Assembly: GCA_012932295.1 (NCBI GenBank) | Contig: JAAONU010000001.1 | Span: forward strand, 2,170,001 to 2,234,000 | Source of the DNA: Cyclina sinensis | Lineage: Eukaryota; Mollusca; Bivalvia; Venerida; Veneridae | Reading direction: 5' to 3' | Length of the DNA stretch: 64,000 nucleotides | In this document: positions 26,301 through 37,374 of the stretch, piece after piece | Layout: every line of letters starts with the position of its first letter | Numbering within the stretch: position 1 is the first letter of the stretch | The notes under the pieces: generated by a model | The model's input: the letters and a program-made list of their open reading frames with translations, nothing else | Databases searched by the model: none | What the model was told of the DNA's origin: nothing | Translations under genes and position numbers: made by a program

Positions 26301-29300
26301 ACAATGCTATAACTGACAACTTCTGCTGTTATCAAACAGCTGGATATACAAGGTAGTTATCACATTGTAAATCAAAAATACAACTGCTTTGAAACAATGC
26401 AAACTCCCATCAGCTGTGGTGCAGTATATAATGCTAGACACTGCATCACATTCTCCAGCGGTCTGCAATATGCCTATCACCTATTGTAATTAACAGGGAT
26501 GGCCTTCAATTATTATAAAGGAACAATCATATCACCTAAACTCCAATGGCTTCACAGCTGATATCAAGCCTAGATGGACCTAAACTGCTCGTCAGTGACA
26601 AATGTAGGCAAATGTAGTGACAATGTCTTCATCATGTATATCTAAGACTCAAACTATACTACCAGACTATTATTAAAAACACTGTCTAACCATTCTGAGG
26701 TTTTGAAAGGACTTTTATTTATTCTCCAGATTATTTACTTTCAGACTGAATCTGTTGGGAGGGAACAGCTACATCAAAACTCTGGACAATTTTGCGATGA
26801 AATCGAAACTATCTTGGGTGAAAGTAATTTCATTATTCAAACAGGCAACACAAATAAGCAAATTACTGTTGATCATGTTTAAGTTGGGTTAAAAAAGGTG
26901 CAAAAATAAAGACAATCTTGCAACCATGAGGCCACAATTTACTGCTCCTACTGGTATAAAATAAACACTGGAAACTGACTTGACAGCTGAAGCGGATCAG
27001 TGGTCCAGTGGTAACGTGCCGGACTGGTAACCCAGGGGTCCCGAGATCGATCCCCCACTCCTCCACTAACATTACTAATTGTCTTCCAGATGAGATGTTA
27101 AACCGAGGTCCCATGTATCAGTGATGTACACTGAGCATGCAAAAGAACCAGGGGTGTCTCTGTAAAAGGATGCTTTTTGTATCTTGCACTATTCCCCACA
27201 ACATAAAATAACTAATCTCTGCAGTGGGCGTCGGTCATACAGGTAACCGGTACCGAAGATGAATAATGAATAAGATGAATGAGAGACTTGACAGACAAAT
27301 TGGAGTGGTCAATATCATAAAAAGTCTGTCTTTCATGTTGCAGATCATTTTCGTGTGATATTATTAATTTCAGAGGAATAACTTGTGTAAAAACTGCTCT
27401 AACTCCAGTTTCTGAGGATCACCCTTCATCTCTAAGGAACAGATTAGGATTGTGATTAAGTAAATTTCATTCATACCGATATCATGTATGGTGTCAGTGA
27501 CATTGTGATTTCAGACAACTTTTGACCACAACTGACCAAAAATAACCATCCAAGCACATCACCAACCTCCTTGGTACAGGGTATAAAACTTCAAATCATC
27601 TGACATCATCAGGCAAAAATTCATATGCTATGATTTTATGACACCAACAATGGATATGTTTGTTATTTCAACCTCTTAAGCTGTTTGGGTTTTTCCTTAC
27701 CTGTATATTACAAATATTGTGCATAGTGCTTAGTGGATTATGTGTTGTTTTTCTACTGACATAATCAAACTGGTACTATTGTACAACATTCATGCATGGA
27801 ACCAGACATCTAATATGAGACTCAAATGCACCAACCTGGAACCAACTGTCTGCAATTTGCCAAGTATGATTTTGAAACAACAGCTGTTTTACAGTGTCTT
27901 TGCATTTGTATTTCACCTATTCTAATGGAATCAATTCGACTCATTTAGTATGATATATCAATGACATGTCTGACTGTCTGTTTAGCCGACCCGGCAAGCA
28001 TTGGATTGTCAAACTTGATGATTCCGGTTCAATTCCCATCAGGGCTGGCAAAATTTCTCCATGATAACTGATCTCAGACAATATGCCTATAGGTCATTTG
28101 TCCCTTACCTCTGAAGCAAGTGAGGAAGTAGTCAGTCACATGCGGAGAAATTGGTTAGTAAACTGGTTGGATACCCAGGAACACTGGTTAGGTGGACTGA
28201 CCGCTGGGATATGACCTTAACTGTTAAAACTGGTGTAAAACCCCAATCAAACTAAAACTAAACTGACTGTTAAATTTATGGCATGTGTACATGTAGATAT
28301 CAGCTTAACTTTACTGTCATTTGAACAGCTGTAAAATTATATGTTATCAATGAGTTTAATACACAAAACACAGGAAATTATTTCACAATACATGAAATGA
28401 CTGCAAATCCTCTCTTAGGAAAAACAAACACCATTCCTTTTATGACTTCAAAAGGATTTGCTCATTTTAAAACATTTCATACATTTACTTAGGTATTTTC
28501 TGAATGTTACAAAGGAAGTTGCTTTTTGTATATTGTCCAGAAATAATCATTTTTATCGAGCATAAAGAATAATAAATCAATAAACCAATATTAACTCATC
28601 TGATCACAAACAGGCAACATACTCCACATTCAAACTTCATACAAAGGTGCAAAAATCTCTAAAACAGAAAAGTGACATCTGGAATTTTTTGGTTGCCATG
28701 GATACAATTACACAACAGCTGCAAGTTATGAAATAGGGTTTTGTCATAATATGGCTCATTAAATTGCATTTCCCACATAAATTTCCTAAGGCTCATAGGG
28801 CCAGGGAAATTGGATAATGCCTTTTAACACATAGAAATACTTGTAGCAAAGAATGTAAGCAATTTGTTATATACCTAAAACATATGTCTGTAACCTTTTT
28901 CATGCTATCATATTAGACATTCATAAACTGATAGAATATTGTACGTACAAAAAGCCTTCTGTTTTCATCAGAAATAGAAATAAAATCTTTTTATATGTTA
29001 ATAAAAGCTCTATTTTTGTCTTAATGAATTCTTTAAAGTTTGATATACTATTCTGTTGTGTGCCTTTTCTTTCAAAAAATGTGGACTTTGTATGAACATG
29101 AATATCATCATTGTTGTTTTTCCCCTAGCTAAAAACAACAGCATAATATATAAAACTGCTTCTTTGATCCATTACCAAAACTGCAAGGTAGTTTATCTCT
29201 CTTTTTTATATTTCTTTTCTTTTTTTTTTTTTGGGGTAAGGTATCTTCTGAGAGTACATCAAAGTTTGCCGACACCTTGTGATATACACCATGGTGCTCT

Positions 29301-32300
29301 CATCCATCTGATGTATGTAGTGTGTGGGGAAGTGTGTGTGTGTGTGGGGGGGGGGGAAGCATATTACTCAGTTATTCCTTTATTTCTTAAGAACAGTTTA
29401 ATATCTGACAGAAACTATATAAGATATAAACTAGAAATGGGTTTTTGATTGAACAAAAACATATGTCTCCCCCCAGCCAGTTGCTGCAGGCAGTACTGAG
29501 TCAGACGATTGTAAAATTTGACAATTAACCTCCAAGTGTGACCTTGACCTTGAGACACCACACCCGCAAAGTGGTTTCTGCATGTCGCCTTGATGAGGTG
29601 AACATCTGACCCAAGTTTCATAAAAATCCTTCAAGGGCTTTTGAAGATACAGAGTGGACAAGATTTTGTGGCAATTGACATTTAACCTCCAAGTGTGACC
29701 TTGACCTTGAGACACCACACCCGCAAAGTGGGTTCTGCACGTCGCCTTGATGAGGTGAACATCTGACCCAAGTTTCATAAAATTCTTTCAAGGGCTTTGG
29801 AAGATACAGAGCGGACACGATTTTGTGGCATTTGACATTTAACCTCCAAGTGTGACCTTGACCTTGAGACACCACACCCACAAAGTGGGTTCTGCATGCC
29901 GCCTTGATGAGGTGAACATCTGACCCAAGTTTCATAAAATTCTTTCAAGGGCTTTGGAAGATACAGAGCGGACACGATTTTGTGACGGACAGACGGACGG
30001 ACGGAAGGACGGACGGACGGACAACCAGGGGAAAAACAATATGTCTCCCCCATTTTTGGGGGGAGACATAATACTGTCTTCAGATTGAACAATAAAAGAA
30101 GGTCTTTTTTGGCATTCTTTTTTGACATCCACTCTTTCAAAAATTTTCTAGATTTAGCAAAGAATGATACAAATACATTGGTAAAGCCATGTTTATTTCT
30201 ATCAATACATTGAACGCATGATGAATTTCTACCATGGTTATGCAAGATATATATACAGTTAACTGATATAATCCAAGGAAAATATTAGAAATCCATAAAC
30301 ATGACACTAGTAGATATAAAAATCCTATCAGTAAAGGAGAATGTCTAATGTCTGCTTACACTTAAAGTCTTGCTTGATTTATATATTATGTCAGCGTCCA
30401 AAAAAAAAAGTGAATAGTGAATTGACTTCTTTTTTAAATTCTGCAAGAGTGAAATTGAGAGTTGTAACACAAGTCCGTACTCACTACTGATTTAAAAATA
30501 TTAATGCAATACATGATTAATGTAATGCTTAACTATTTATTATTTAAGCCTTAGTAAATTTTAGAGTGACAAGCTTGCATACTGTGATCAAAATATATAC
30601 AGATAGTCTATTATGAGAAGGGGAACAACTCTGTTGTATTCTCTTGCTATACTGTGCAGAGTTAACATCACAGAGTATTTTAACAAAGAATACAATTTTT
30701 TATTACATACAACTGTGATGTCACCTATGAAATGAGAACACTGCTAAAGCAACTAACTGGGTATTTGCAGTTTTTTCTGCCAAGAACATTAAAAAGTCAT
30801 GATTATTAGAAATCTGGCCTGAAATCTCCAGTGCCAATATAAAACCAATTATCTCAGCATCACATGATAGATCATATATATTCTCTGTTCTTTAGGATGT
30901 TAAAAAAGAATTCAAATATAACTGACCTGTTCATGTGGATTTAGAATCTGTTCCTCAAAACAGAAACACTGAAATGGAAGAAGAGGAAAACAATAAGTGA
31001 TCTTTAAAAAATTTATGAAATTTCAAACTTTTAATGAAACCACTCAAGTAAAATGTTTAATGAAAAGGTAACTTTCCCCTAGCACAACTTTGAAGATGAG
31101 GTAGATTTTTGAAATGTAGTTTCACATTTTTATTACTCTGATTTTCTTATTTTCTGAAAACTTCTTATAAAATCCTGTGGTAATAATCTCACATTTGATT
31201 ATTCCATTTCAAATGGATAAAATCTGATAAGTAAAGGAAAGAAGTGTCCAAATACTGGGCTGTCTAGTTCTATGGGACTCCAACCAGTACAAGTTTGTAA
31301 AGAAATGTTATAATTATGTTTAAAGATACACTTAAATGTACAAAGATAAATATACTACAAAACACCACATATATGTTATCACTATGCTTCTAATGAGCAT
31401 TCCAAAATTTCAACAGCATAATACAAATTGATGTTCATGTTTCTTTTTATTTTCACTTGTATCTGGTTGGTCTTTTAGTTCATCTATACTAGGGCCATCA
31501 CTGAAAATCATGATACCAATGTATCATTGATTTTCAACAGTCAACCCGATGTCGATTCACAGTTTGGAATATCAATACAATCTAGAATGGCACAATGCAA
31601 TAAAAATGAATAAATGAAATACAGTAAATGCTAATTCTTAGTTACATCTTTGCATATTGTTTTCCTTATTAGCAATGGAGGCAGCCATTATTGCTTAGAC
31701 TGTTTGTCCATGCGTCAAGATGACCAGGTAAGGGCAGAATGGACCAAATGTTAGAAAAAAAAAACTCTGGTGAGGAACAGTTGAAGTCTCCATATGTGAT
31801 GACATAGAATAAGTGATGTGTCTAAACATAACTATGACTTGAATTGTTGAATGGGTGGTAAAAATCAATTCAAATGCGCATTAAATACAACAGAATATGA
31901 AAACGTGCCTGCAATTTACTTGTGATCCATTTTGGAACTGAGATATAGTGTTTTTTACCTGTAGATGACATCAGTATAGTTCAAATTACTTTTTCTTGGC
32001 CTAGCAACATGGCAGCATCAACGACTTATGATAGTCAGACAGCAATACATGATATCCTTTAGTTTTGTGTTTTAGAGTTTCATGTTTTCTGTTTGAATAA
32101 TTAATATTAAGAAACTTCATTTCTTGCAGTCTGTTGTATTTTTTGAGTTTACTAATGAAAAAACTTAAGCATGAAAAATAGCAAAGGGAAATAAGTAAAA
32201 AATTATGAAGGGTAGAGGTATCATTTTTGTGAACTGCACTCCTGCTCAATGAGATCTATAGACCTATGAAGTTACAAGTTGATATCTCAAATACTTTTTG

Positions 32301-34399
32301 AGTTATGCTCTGGACAAAAATGTGGGACAGAAGGATGGACAGATGGATGGACAGACAGAAGGAGACTATTAACATATCCCCCACCGCCTTTTTTGGCAGA
32401 GGATAACAAGCATAACCAACATAATGATGACAGCATTTATCATATATTCTACAGCCTTTTATTTTATTTACTATTTGACTAAATATAAATAGATATATCG
32501 TCAATATTTGCCTTTCGACATCTTGATACAAAATTTTCTACCAATGACAGCCCTAAATTCTATACATTATTCCTCAGAAAAGCCAGTAATGTATATAAAC
32601 TTTTTCACACCTTAATCACATCAGTAAGAGGGAGGTATTACTGATATACATGTATGTCTAGATCCCAAATCTAATGAAGATGGACAGTTTTCAATTAATT
32701 GGAGATTACTTACACAACTTTTATAAGTTTCTATAAATGTGTAGACAAATAATAAGTTATCAAGAAAGACATTATTCTAAGTTAATCTGCCAATGTTTGT
32801 ACATACCTGTATTTTGTTAAAGTAAGGAGCCGCAGCATATGGTGTAACAGTGTATGTAGCAATACCTATAATAGGTTTGTCAGTTGGGTTCTCTGCTCTA
32901 AAGAAAGCCAAGGCTGTTTCTCCTAGTTTAACCTGAAACCATTTTTAAAAGGTATTTTCAAAATACAGAATATTTTTTTCAATATATAGAAGAGTTATGG
33001 AACTTGGCTCTAGAGCATGAATAGTTTCAACTTAAACTTGTACATTGAATTGAAGCAAATAAACAATGAAATAAAAAAAGGGTAGCATTGCAAAAAAAAG
33101 CATTCCCTTTAAATCCTTAGGCAACCTTAAAGCCAAATGAAATGTCTTTACACAGCTTGATTTGTTCAGGTATAAACATTTTTCCAACAATATAATTAAG
33201 ACTTGCAGTTATTTGGGTACAATGTAATTAAGTAGAATTAGAGAAGTTTTTCTTGTAAATCCATACTAATGGAGCAGAATCCATAAACCAGTCAAAAACA
33301 GTCAAGATGAAAAACAAGGGATGTATAAACCTTCATTTTCATTACTTATCAATAGAATCTTACTTTCATACGAGCTTGTTGCGGTTGAAAGTTCCATCGC
33401 ATTGCAGCTTGTTTGTTAGCACAAAATTGTACAGTTATTTCACGATCTTCAACTTTCTCCATGGTAGCGACCTTTGACTTGTCATGACCTCTACTAAGTG
33501 AAGGATCACCACCAATTCCAAATTGCTGTAACATACCAAAAGAAGTTTTAATAAAGATACATGTATGATAGTCATAACAATTCTCAAATAGTTTAACTAG
33601 GAAGAAATGTATGACAGTTTAAACTGTTACATGCCCTTGACCTTTCTTTTACTGGCCTTGGAAAGACAGCCAATTCTCTTGAATAACCATATTGCTCCTA
33701 ATTAGTGAGACCTTAAAGTAGTTAACAAATTAAGTGATTGTAACCACTTAATCATAGTGGCGATTTACACTTCTCTATAACAGATGAAAAAACGTTACAC
33801 CTTGAAATTGTTAATGGGACATCATTGCTCTTTCTCTAATAAGGAAGTAAACCAGCTTATTTATGAAGAGTTCTGTCAAAAGATATAGTCTAAGATAAAT
33901 CCAGTGGAGATTATTCCTGAGGAGCATGATTCTGATATTGTCTGATTCAGGTGACAAAGACAGTATTGTTACATACCCTGCAGAATATCTTGAACAAAGG
34001 TACACCAGCATATCCAAGTCCTATAAACAAAATGAAGACTGACAGCATGTACAAAAAGACATCAGCTGGTAATATTTTCTTTCCGTCACCTCCTTTAGAC
34101 AGGAACCTCACATAAACCATGTTATTCCCTTGTCTCAATACAGGCAGAACAACATTACATCTACTGTTATTGTAACATGGATTTAAATGTATTCCAGTCA
34201 GAGAAGATCTTCCATATGATACTGTCTTTGTGGACTGTTCCACCAAAATTCTGTTTTGTACAGTATGTAAAGCTTTCCTCCATTGTTTTAGAGATGGTGG
34301 GTTTGTTAAGTGTTTTCTTCCTTGGCTATGTAAACATCGTGCTGCTATATGGCAAAGCCTTGTCGACAGACTTGGACACGAACCAAGGAATGATGCCAT
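14342..34399 (-). CDS. COX11: COX11, mitochondrial copper chaperone for cytochrome c oxidase assembly (five coding exons)
   Basis: COX11 delivers copper to the CuB site of COX1 from the inner mitochondrial membrane. Coding exons on the minus strand are 34399-33977, 33525-33364, 32932-32807, 30968-30927 and 14503-14342 (stop 14344-14342). All junctions are phase 0 with GT...AG limits, giving 304 aa. The ATG at 34399 (MASFLGSC...) opens a basic, acid-poor leader typical of mitochondrial import. One membrane segment follows (about residues 113-132), then GYAGVPLFKIFC with the conserved Cys at 140. Family signatures are GETALAFFRAENPTDKPIIG, YFNKIQ, the copper-binding CFCFEEQ (residues 238-244), VDMPVFFYIDPEF and ITLSYTFFEA. 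The frame extends 22 codons further upstream, but a tttcag acceptor-like site at about 34417 suggests that part is intron or 5' UTR. The last intron is about 16.4 kb and full of repeats. Confidence 0.96.
16561..18530 (+). mobile_element. Repeat element with eight to nine units of about 165 bp and inverted ends
   Basis: The left end reads acaagagggccatgatggcc then ggatcgctcacctgag; the right end reads gtgctcaggtgagctaaaaa, so 'gctcacctgag' and 'ctcaggtgagc' are inverted. Inside, 'acaaacttggtagaggtc' or a close variant recurs near 17046, 17212, 17377, 17539, 17703, 17871, 18038 and 18203, with a weaker one near 18357. Each is followed by 'cactagacaatgct', 'ttctgacaagaagattttt' and 'cctatataactctatgtaaa'. 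A GACGGACAGACGG-like stretch precedes the right end. There is no long coding frame. A reverse-oriented relative lies at about 53470-55200. It sits inside the COX11 last intron. Confidence 0.8.
18531..21424. other. COX11 last intron, mostly unrecognised
   Basis: No gene is recognised. At about 16280-16560 and 20000-20290 there are distantly related pieces sharing motifs such as 'tcaatggaagataattctgga' / 'caaatggagataactctgga' and 'cactgaaaactgaaag', in keeping with an old dispersed repeat. The rest is AT-rich and featureless to me. Confidence 0.4.
21425..21775. repeat. Minisatellite, about 30-bp unit
   Basis: The unit is approximately caatgtaaaacagccagcaa followed by taactgtaat, repeated about 10-11 times with length variation and interrupted by a poly-A run near 21717-21734. 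Minus-strand open frames across it are by-products of the repeat. Confidence 0.85.
21776..23229. other. COX11 last intron, no recognised feature
   Basis: AT-rich intron sequence. Open frames of up to about 105 codons show no family resemblance. Confidence 0.4.
23230..24640 (+). mobile_element. Tandem-unit repeat element ending in a C/G-rich hairpin
   Basis: Repeated blocks contain 'aaaaggggcataactttgtc', 'gagttatgaaacttgacctg', 'gaccttgaccttaagc' and 'gaacatttgag(t/c)caag'. The right end has a GGAGACGGACAGACCGACCG-type stretch (about 24560-24580) followed by 'tatagccccccccc acattttgtggtgggagtata' (24603 onward), a short hairpin. The left limit is unclear. The same layout is seen at 29456-30072. 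Confidence 0.7.
24801..25300. mobile_element. Pogo/Tigger-like MITE with TA target duplication
   Basis: The left end gagtagagcccctccaaacc and the inverted right end (cagaagaatccctctaaact on the minus strand) form imperfect terminal repeats of about 20 bp. TA dinucleotides flank both ends (24799-24800 and 25301-25302). Known Tc1/pogo-type termini have the general form CAGTAGAACCCCTC. The 500-bp interior has no transposase frame, so it would depend on an enzyme supplied elsewhere. Confidence 0.65.
25653..25912 (-). mobile_element. tRNA-headed SINE, family B, 5'-truncated
   Basis: On the minus strand it begins at the B-box region (ggttcaaaccccactagggc), carries the family B body, and ends in 'cataaaaccccaataaaaac'. 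The tRNA A-box part is missing. It matches the copies at 11242 and 27983. Confidence 0.75.
26991..27285 (+). mobile_element. tRNA-headed SINE, family A, near full length
   Basis: Head: agcggatcagtggtccagtg ... ggactggtaacccaggggtc ... gatcgatccc. Body: 'ccagatgagatgttaaaccg', 'aggtcccatgtatcagt', 'tacactgagcatgcaaaaga'. Tail: 'ggtaaccggtaccgaagatg' then 'aataatgaataaga'. Copies at 35884-36170 and 61121-61410 have the same order. The central segment recalls conserved cores of known SINE superfamilies (V-SINE/RUDI type), but I could not check that. Confidence 0.8.
27983..28262 (+). mobile_element. tRNA-headed SINE, family B, plus-strand copy
   Basis: It starts 'tgtttagccgacccggcaag' with a decayed head and has a B box at 'ttccggttcaattcccatca'. 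The body contains 'agtcagtcacatgcggagaa' and 'taggtggactgaccgctggg', and the end is 'ggtgtaaaaccccaatcaaa'. It is the best plus-strand reference for the family. Confidence 0.75.
29456..30072 (+). mobile_element. Repeat element with three units of about 156 bp and hairpin end
   Basis: Three close units contain 'ttaacctccaagtgtgacct', 'tgagacaccacaccc', 'gatgaggtgaacatctgacc' and 'cttcaagggctttggaagat', starting near 29523, 29681 and 29838. A GACGGACGGACGGA tract (29984-30022) precedes the right-end hairpin tatgtctccccc...ggggggagacata (30040-30070). The left end, tatgtctccccccagcc at 29462, forms an inverted pair with it. Minus-strand open frames here simply repeat the units. Confidence 0.8.
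32250..32405 (+). mobile_element. Short hairpin-ended repeat remnant
   Basis: 'aagttgatatctcaaatact' and 'gttatgctctggacaaaaat' are followed by a GGATGGACAGATGGATGGAC tract and an end hairpin 'tatcccccaccgccttttttggcagaggata' (32371 onward). It has the same arrangement as the larger elements but with only one internal unit. It lies in COX11 intron 3. Confidence 0.55.
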
Positions 34400-35039
34400 C
34401 TTTATTTTCTTCAAAAAAATCTGAAAACATTGTTTGAAAAGATAAAAATTAAAAAACAACAACAACTTGGTAATAATTCTTTATAAGGTTTGAAGTGTAA
34501 CCATAAACGCCCACAGAGGGGGTACTTTATACATACAATGGTAATCTTAACATCTCAGTTCTGAACGAGATACTGTTATATCTCTAGGATATTGTTGTAA
34601 GCAATGAAATTTATTATATCTATATTTTTCATCCCCAGATTTAATACCATAGGAAACACCAAGAAAGAACCTTTAAAGCATATATCATGCAAGGTATCAT
34701 TGTAGTATTTATTCATAAAAATAAATCCAGACTCACAGACATAGCACCAAAATAACTGAAACAAATATCAGACAGAAGAATTCATCTGTTCATTTGTTTT
34801 ATAATTAATTTCATTTTATTTTGGTAACAAGCACTGTCACTGGAAATTGACATATGCGCCCAACATGTAGCTTTGAAATGAAACTGGTGTAAATATATAA
34901 TTGAATATGCCTGTGGAAAACAGATCAGACAAAAAACAGAGCATGAACTGAAGGTAAATGGTAAAGTAATGTTTTTCTGCATCAGATTCTTATATATGAA
35001 GGTTGAAGACATAATTATTCAATGAAATAGAAAGCTGTG

Positions 35040-35535
35040 AGTTTGGCCTTGAATACGAACAATACTGTTTTATTCCCAACCCCTACTGATGTTTTATATA
35101 TAATAAAATCCCCCAAGCGGTTTTGGAGATGTAGCTTGGACAAGATTTTAATATAGAAGTTATAGTAAAAAATGACTAAGGGCCCGTAACACTGCCAAAA
35201 ATAATCCGACCAGAATCTCCTGACAATATGCTCAGCTCGGTTTGGTGACTATCATTCCTGTGTAGTTTCAATGAAATCCTCCAGTGGTTTTTGAAATGAA
35301 GCATGGACAAGATTTTAATATAGAAGTTGGAGTAAAAATTATTAAGTGCCCATTACTCTGCCAAAAATAATCTTAGCTGAAACTCCTGATGACATGCACA
35401 ACAAGGCTTGGTGACAAACATTCCTGTGAAGTTTCAATGAAATCCAGTTTTAGAGAAGAAGTGTGGAGAAGATTTTAATATAGAAGTTATAGTAAAAAAA
35501 AATGACAACTTGAGGGTGGGGGGGGGATTATAAAA
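35040..35535. repeat. Tandem-unit repeat, about three units of 165-170 bp
   Basis: Units share 'gacaagattttaatatagaa', 'gttatagtaaaaaatgac', 'actgccaaaaataatc' and 'gtttcaatgaaatcc', spaced about 155-185 bp apart, ending with 'tgagggtggggggggga'. It is the same size class as the other tandem-unit elements and lies in the COX11-DRG2 spacer. Confidence 0.65.
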
Positions 35536-35883
35536 CATCCTTAATTCAATCATTTATTCATGATTAGGCAAGCATATATTATACATACATGATATAAGAC
35601 CATAACATAGTAGATAAATAAACACTCACAAAACATGCAACCTGGAATAGTAACTATGCTCTTAAACTTGTCCTTAGTATTTTCACTATTGATAGATTGT
35701 GGGTCGTTGCCGATTTGACCCTTTAAGAAGCAAGTAGTGTTAAGTTTGTCAGGCAAATACCCATGATTGGCAATATACAAATACTTCACACATCCAATGG
35801 CAATATACAAATACTTCACACATCCAAAGAAGAGGTGTTGATTAAACAGTGATATAATGAAAACTCAGTCAAACTTTTGAAAA

Positions 35884-36170
35884 GGAGCAGATGTGGTCCA
35901 GTGGTAACAGGCTGGACTCTTATACCAGGGGTCCCGAGTTCAATCTCCCCGCTCCTCCACTAACATTACTTATAGTCTTTCAGATGAGACGTTAAACCGA
36001 GGTCCCATGTATCAGTGCTATACACTGAGCATGCAAAAGAACCAGGGGTGTCTCTGGAATGGGATGCTTACTGTATCTTGCACTACCCCCACAACATAAA
36101 ATAACTAATCTCTTCAGGGGCCTTCGGTCATATGGGCAACCGGTACCAATGATAAATAAGCTTAAATAGA
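35884..36170 (+). mobile_element. tRNA-headed SINE, family A, near full length
   Basis: Matches the copy at 26991: 'tggtccagtggtaacaggct', 'caggggtcccgagttcaatc', 'cagatgagacgttaaaccga', and the tail 'gataaataagcttaaataga'. The tail wording is shared with the 61121 copy. Confidence 0.8.
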
Positions 36171-37080
36171 TAGACTTTTGAAATCATTCTTTTTCTAATT
36201 CAGTGCAAACAAACGTGAATTAATGTGTAATAGGGAACATTTAAAGACTTTTATTTATTTTGCATTTTAAAGTTCTTGTAAAAAGGAATTAAAAAGTAGG
36301 GATTTTTAAAAGTTAAATGTTGTGAAAGCTTCTATTTAATTTTAATTTCAGCTTATTTAAGTAATGCATTATTCAATCCTCAACTTTTCAGATCGCTTCA
36401 AATTTAATTTATCATTAATAATTTGTTAATATAATTCATTTCATAAAAAACAAATTATTCAATAACTTATATATCCAAATTATGATATTGATAAATAACT
36501 TCATAATTACTGACATACACATCAATGATTTGGATTATTTGATATATCATATATTTCTTGCTATATAGTAGTGGATATTAGTTTTTTTAAACATAACAAA
36601 AATGTATTGGGTGTGAAAAACTATCAAAAAGTCTTAGACTTTTGTCCCCCACTTTGGGAGTGAAATGTTTTGGGGGGAAACATCTTGTGAAGAAAAGTTT
36701 TTGTGAAAAGTCTGTCACCGTTATGACAACTTTCCATATTATGTGCCCTTGGTTTTATTCACAAAAGATTTTTAAGAACAAAACATATTACTGTATCTAT
36801 TGAACCATAGTGCAAATCCATTTATTGCATAGAATACTGATTTTTGTGCTGTGTCCCCTGCTATTCAGCAATGTGCATGCAATAAATAAAATTAAATTTC
36901 GGGGACAAATTAACAGTGGTTTGACAAAAAAAAATACAGCTAAATTTCAAGAGACAGGGCCACTCAGTATTGATAATACGTGAAAAATCTATTTCAGTGT
37001 TTTCTGTTTACCTGTTTGATCCAAGAAATAGTTAACGTTTATGTAAATTGTTGTGTAACAAACTCAATAAATATTTACAT

Positions 37081-37374
37081 GGGCGCAGCCATTTTGCTAA
37101 TAATATATATTCTCTAATCTACACAGTGAAAATTACGATATGTATATATAAATATGCGTTGATATGAAGAATAAAGCATTGAAAATGAAATAATTTATTA
37201 GATTTCTTTTCTGTTATTTTTTCTATATCTTGTGAATTAATTGTAACTTTTTAGACAATTTATCTTATTAGAGGGTAACTAAAATGGCAGCCCCCTGTGA
37301 CCGACGTTGGCCGTGAAAGAATTTACCATTTTCACATCTGCTTGTGACTTACAGCAATTTGAAAAGCTTGCAAG
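37081..37374 (+). promoter_or_regulatory. DRG2: DRG2 promoter / 5' UTR region with YY1-like sites and a possible uORF
   Basis: Just upstream of the DRG2 start are 'gcgcagccattttgct' (37083) and 'aaaatggcagcc' (37281), resembling the two orientations of the YY1 motif AAnATGGCGGC found near many housekeeping start sites. The second overlaps an ATG at 37284 that opens a 10-codon frame (MAAPCDRRWP, stop 37314-37316). If transcription starts upstream, this would be a uORF ending 58 bp before the DRG2 ATG. Its translation is inferred only. Confidence 0.4.

Noticed and set aside
29431..30245. Minus-strand frames of 105-156 codons with repeated 'FYETWVRCSPHQ'
   Set aside because: Translation of the 156-bp units of the 29.5-30.1 kb repeat element; the frames repeat with the unit and have no known domain.
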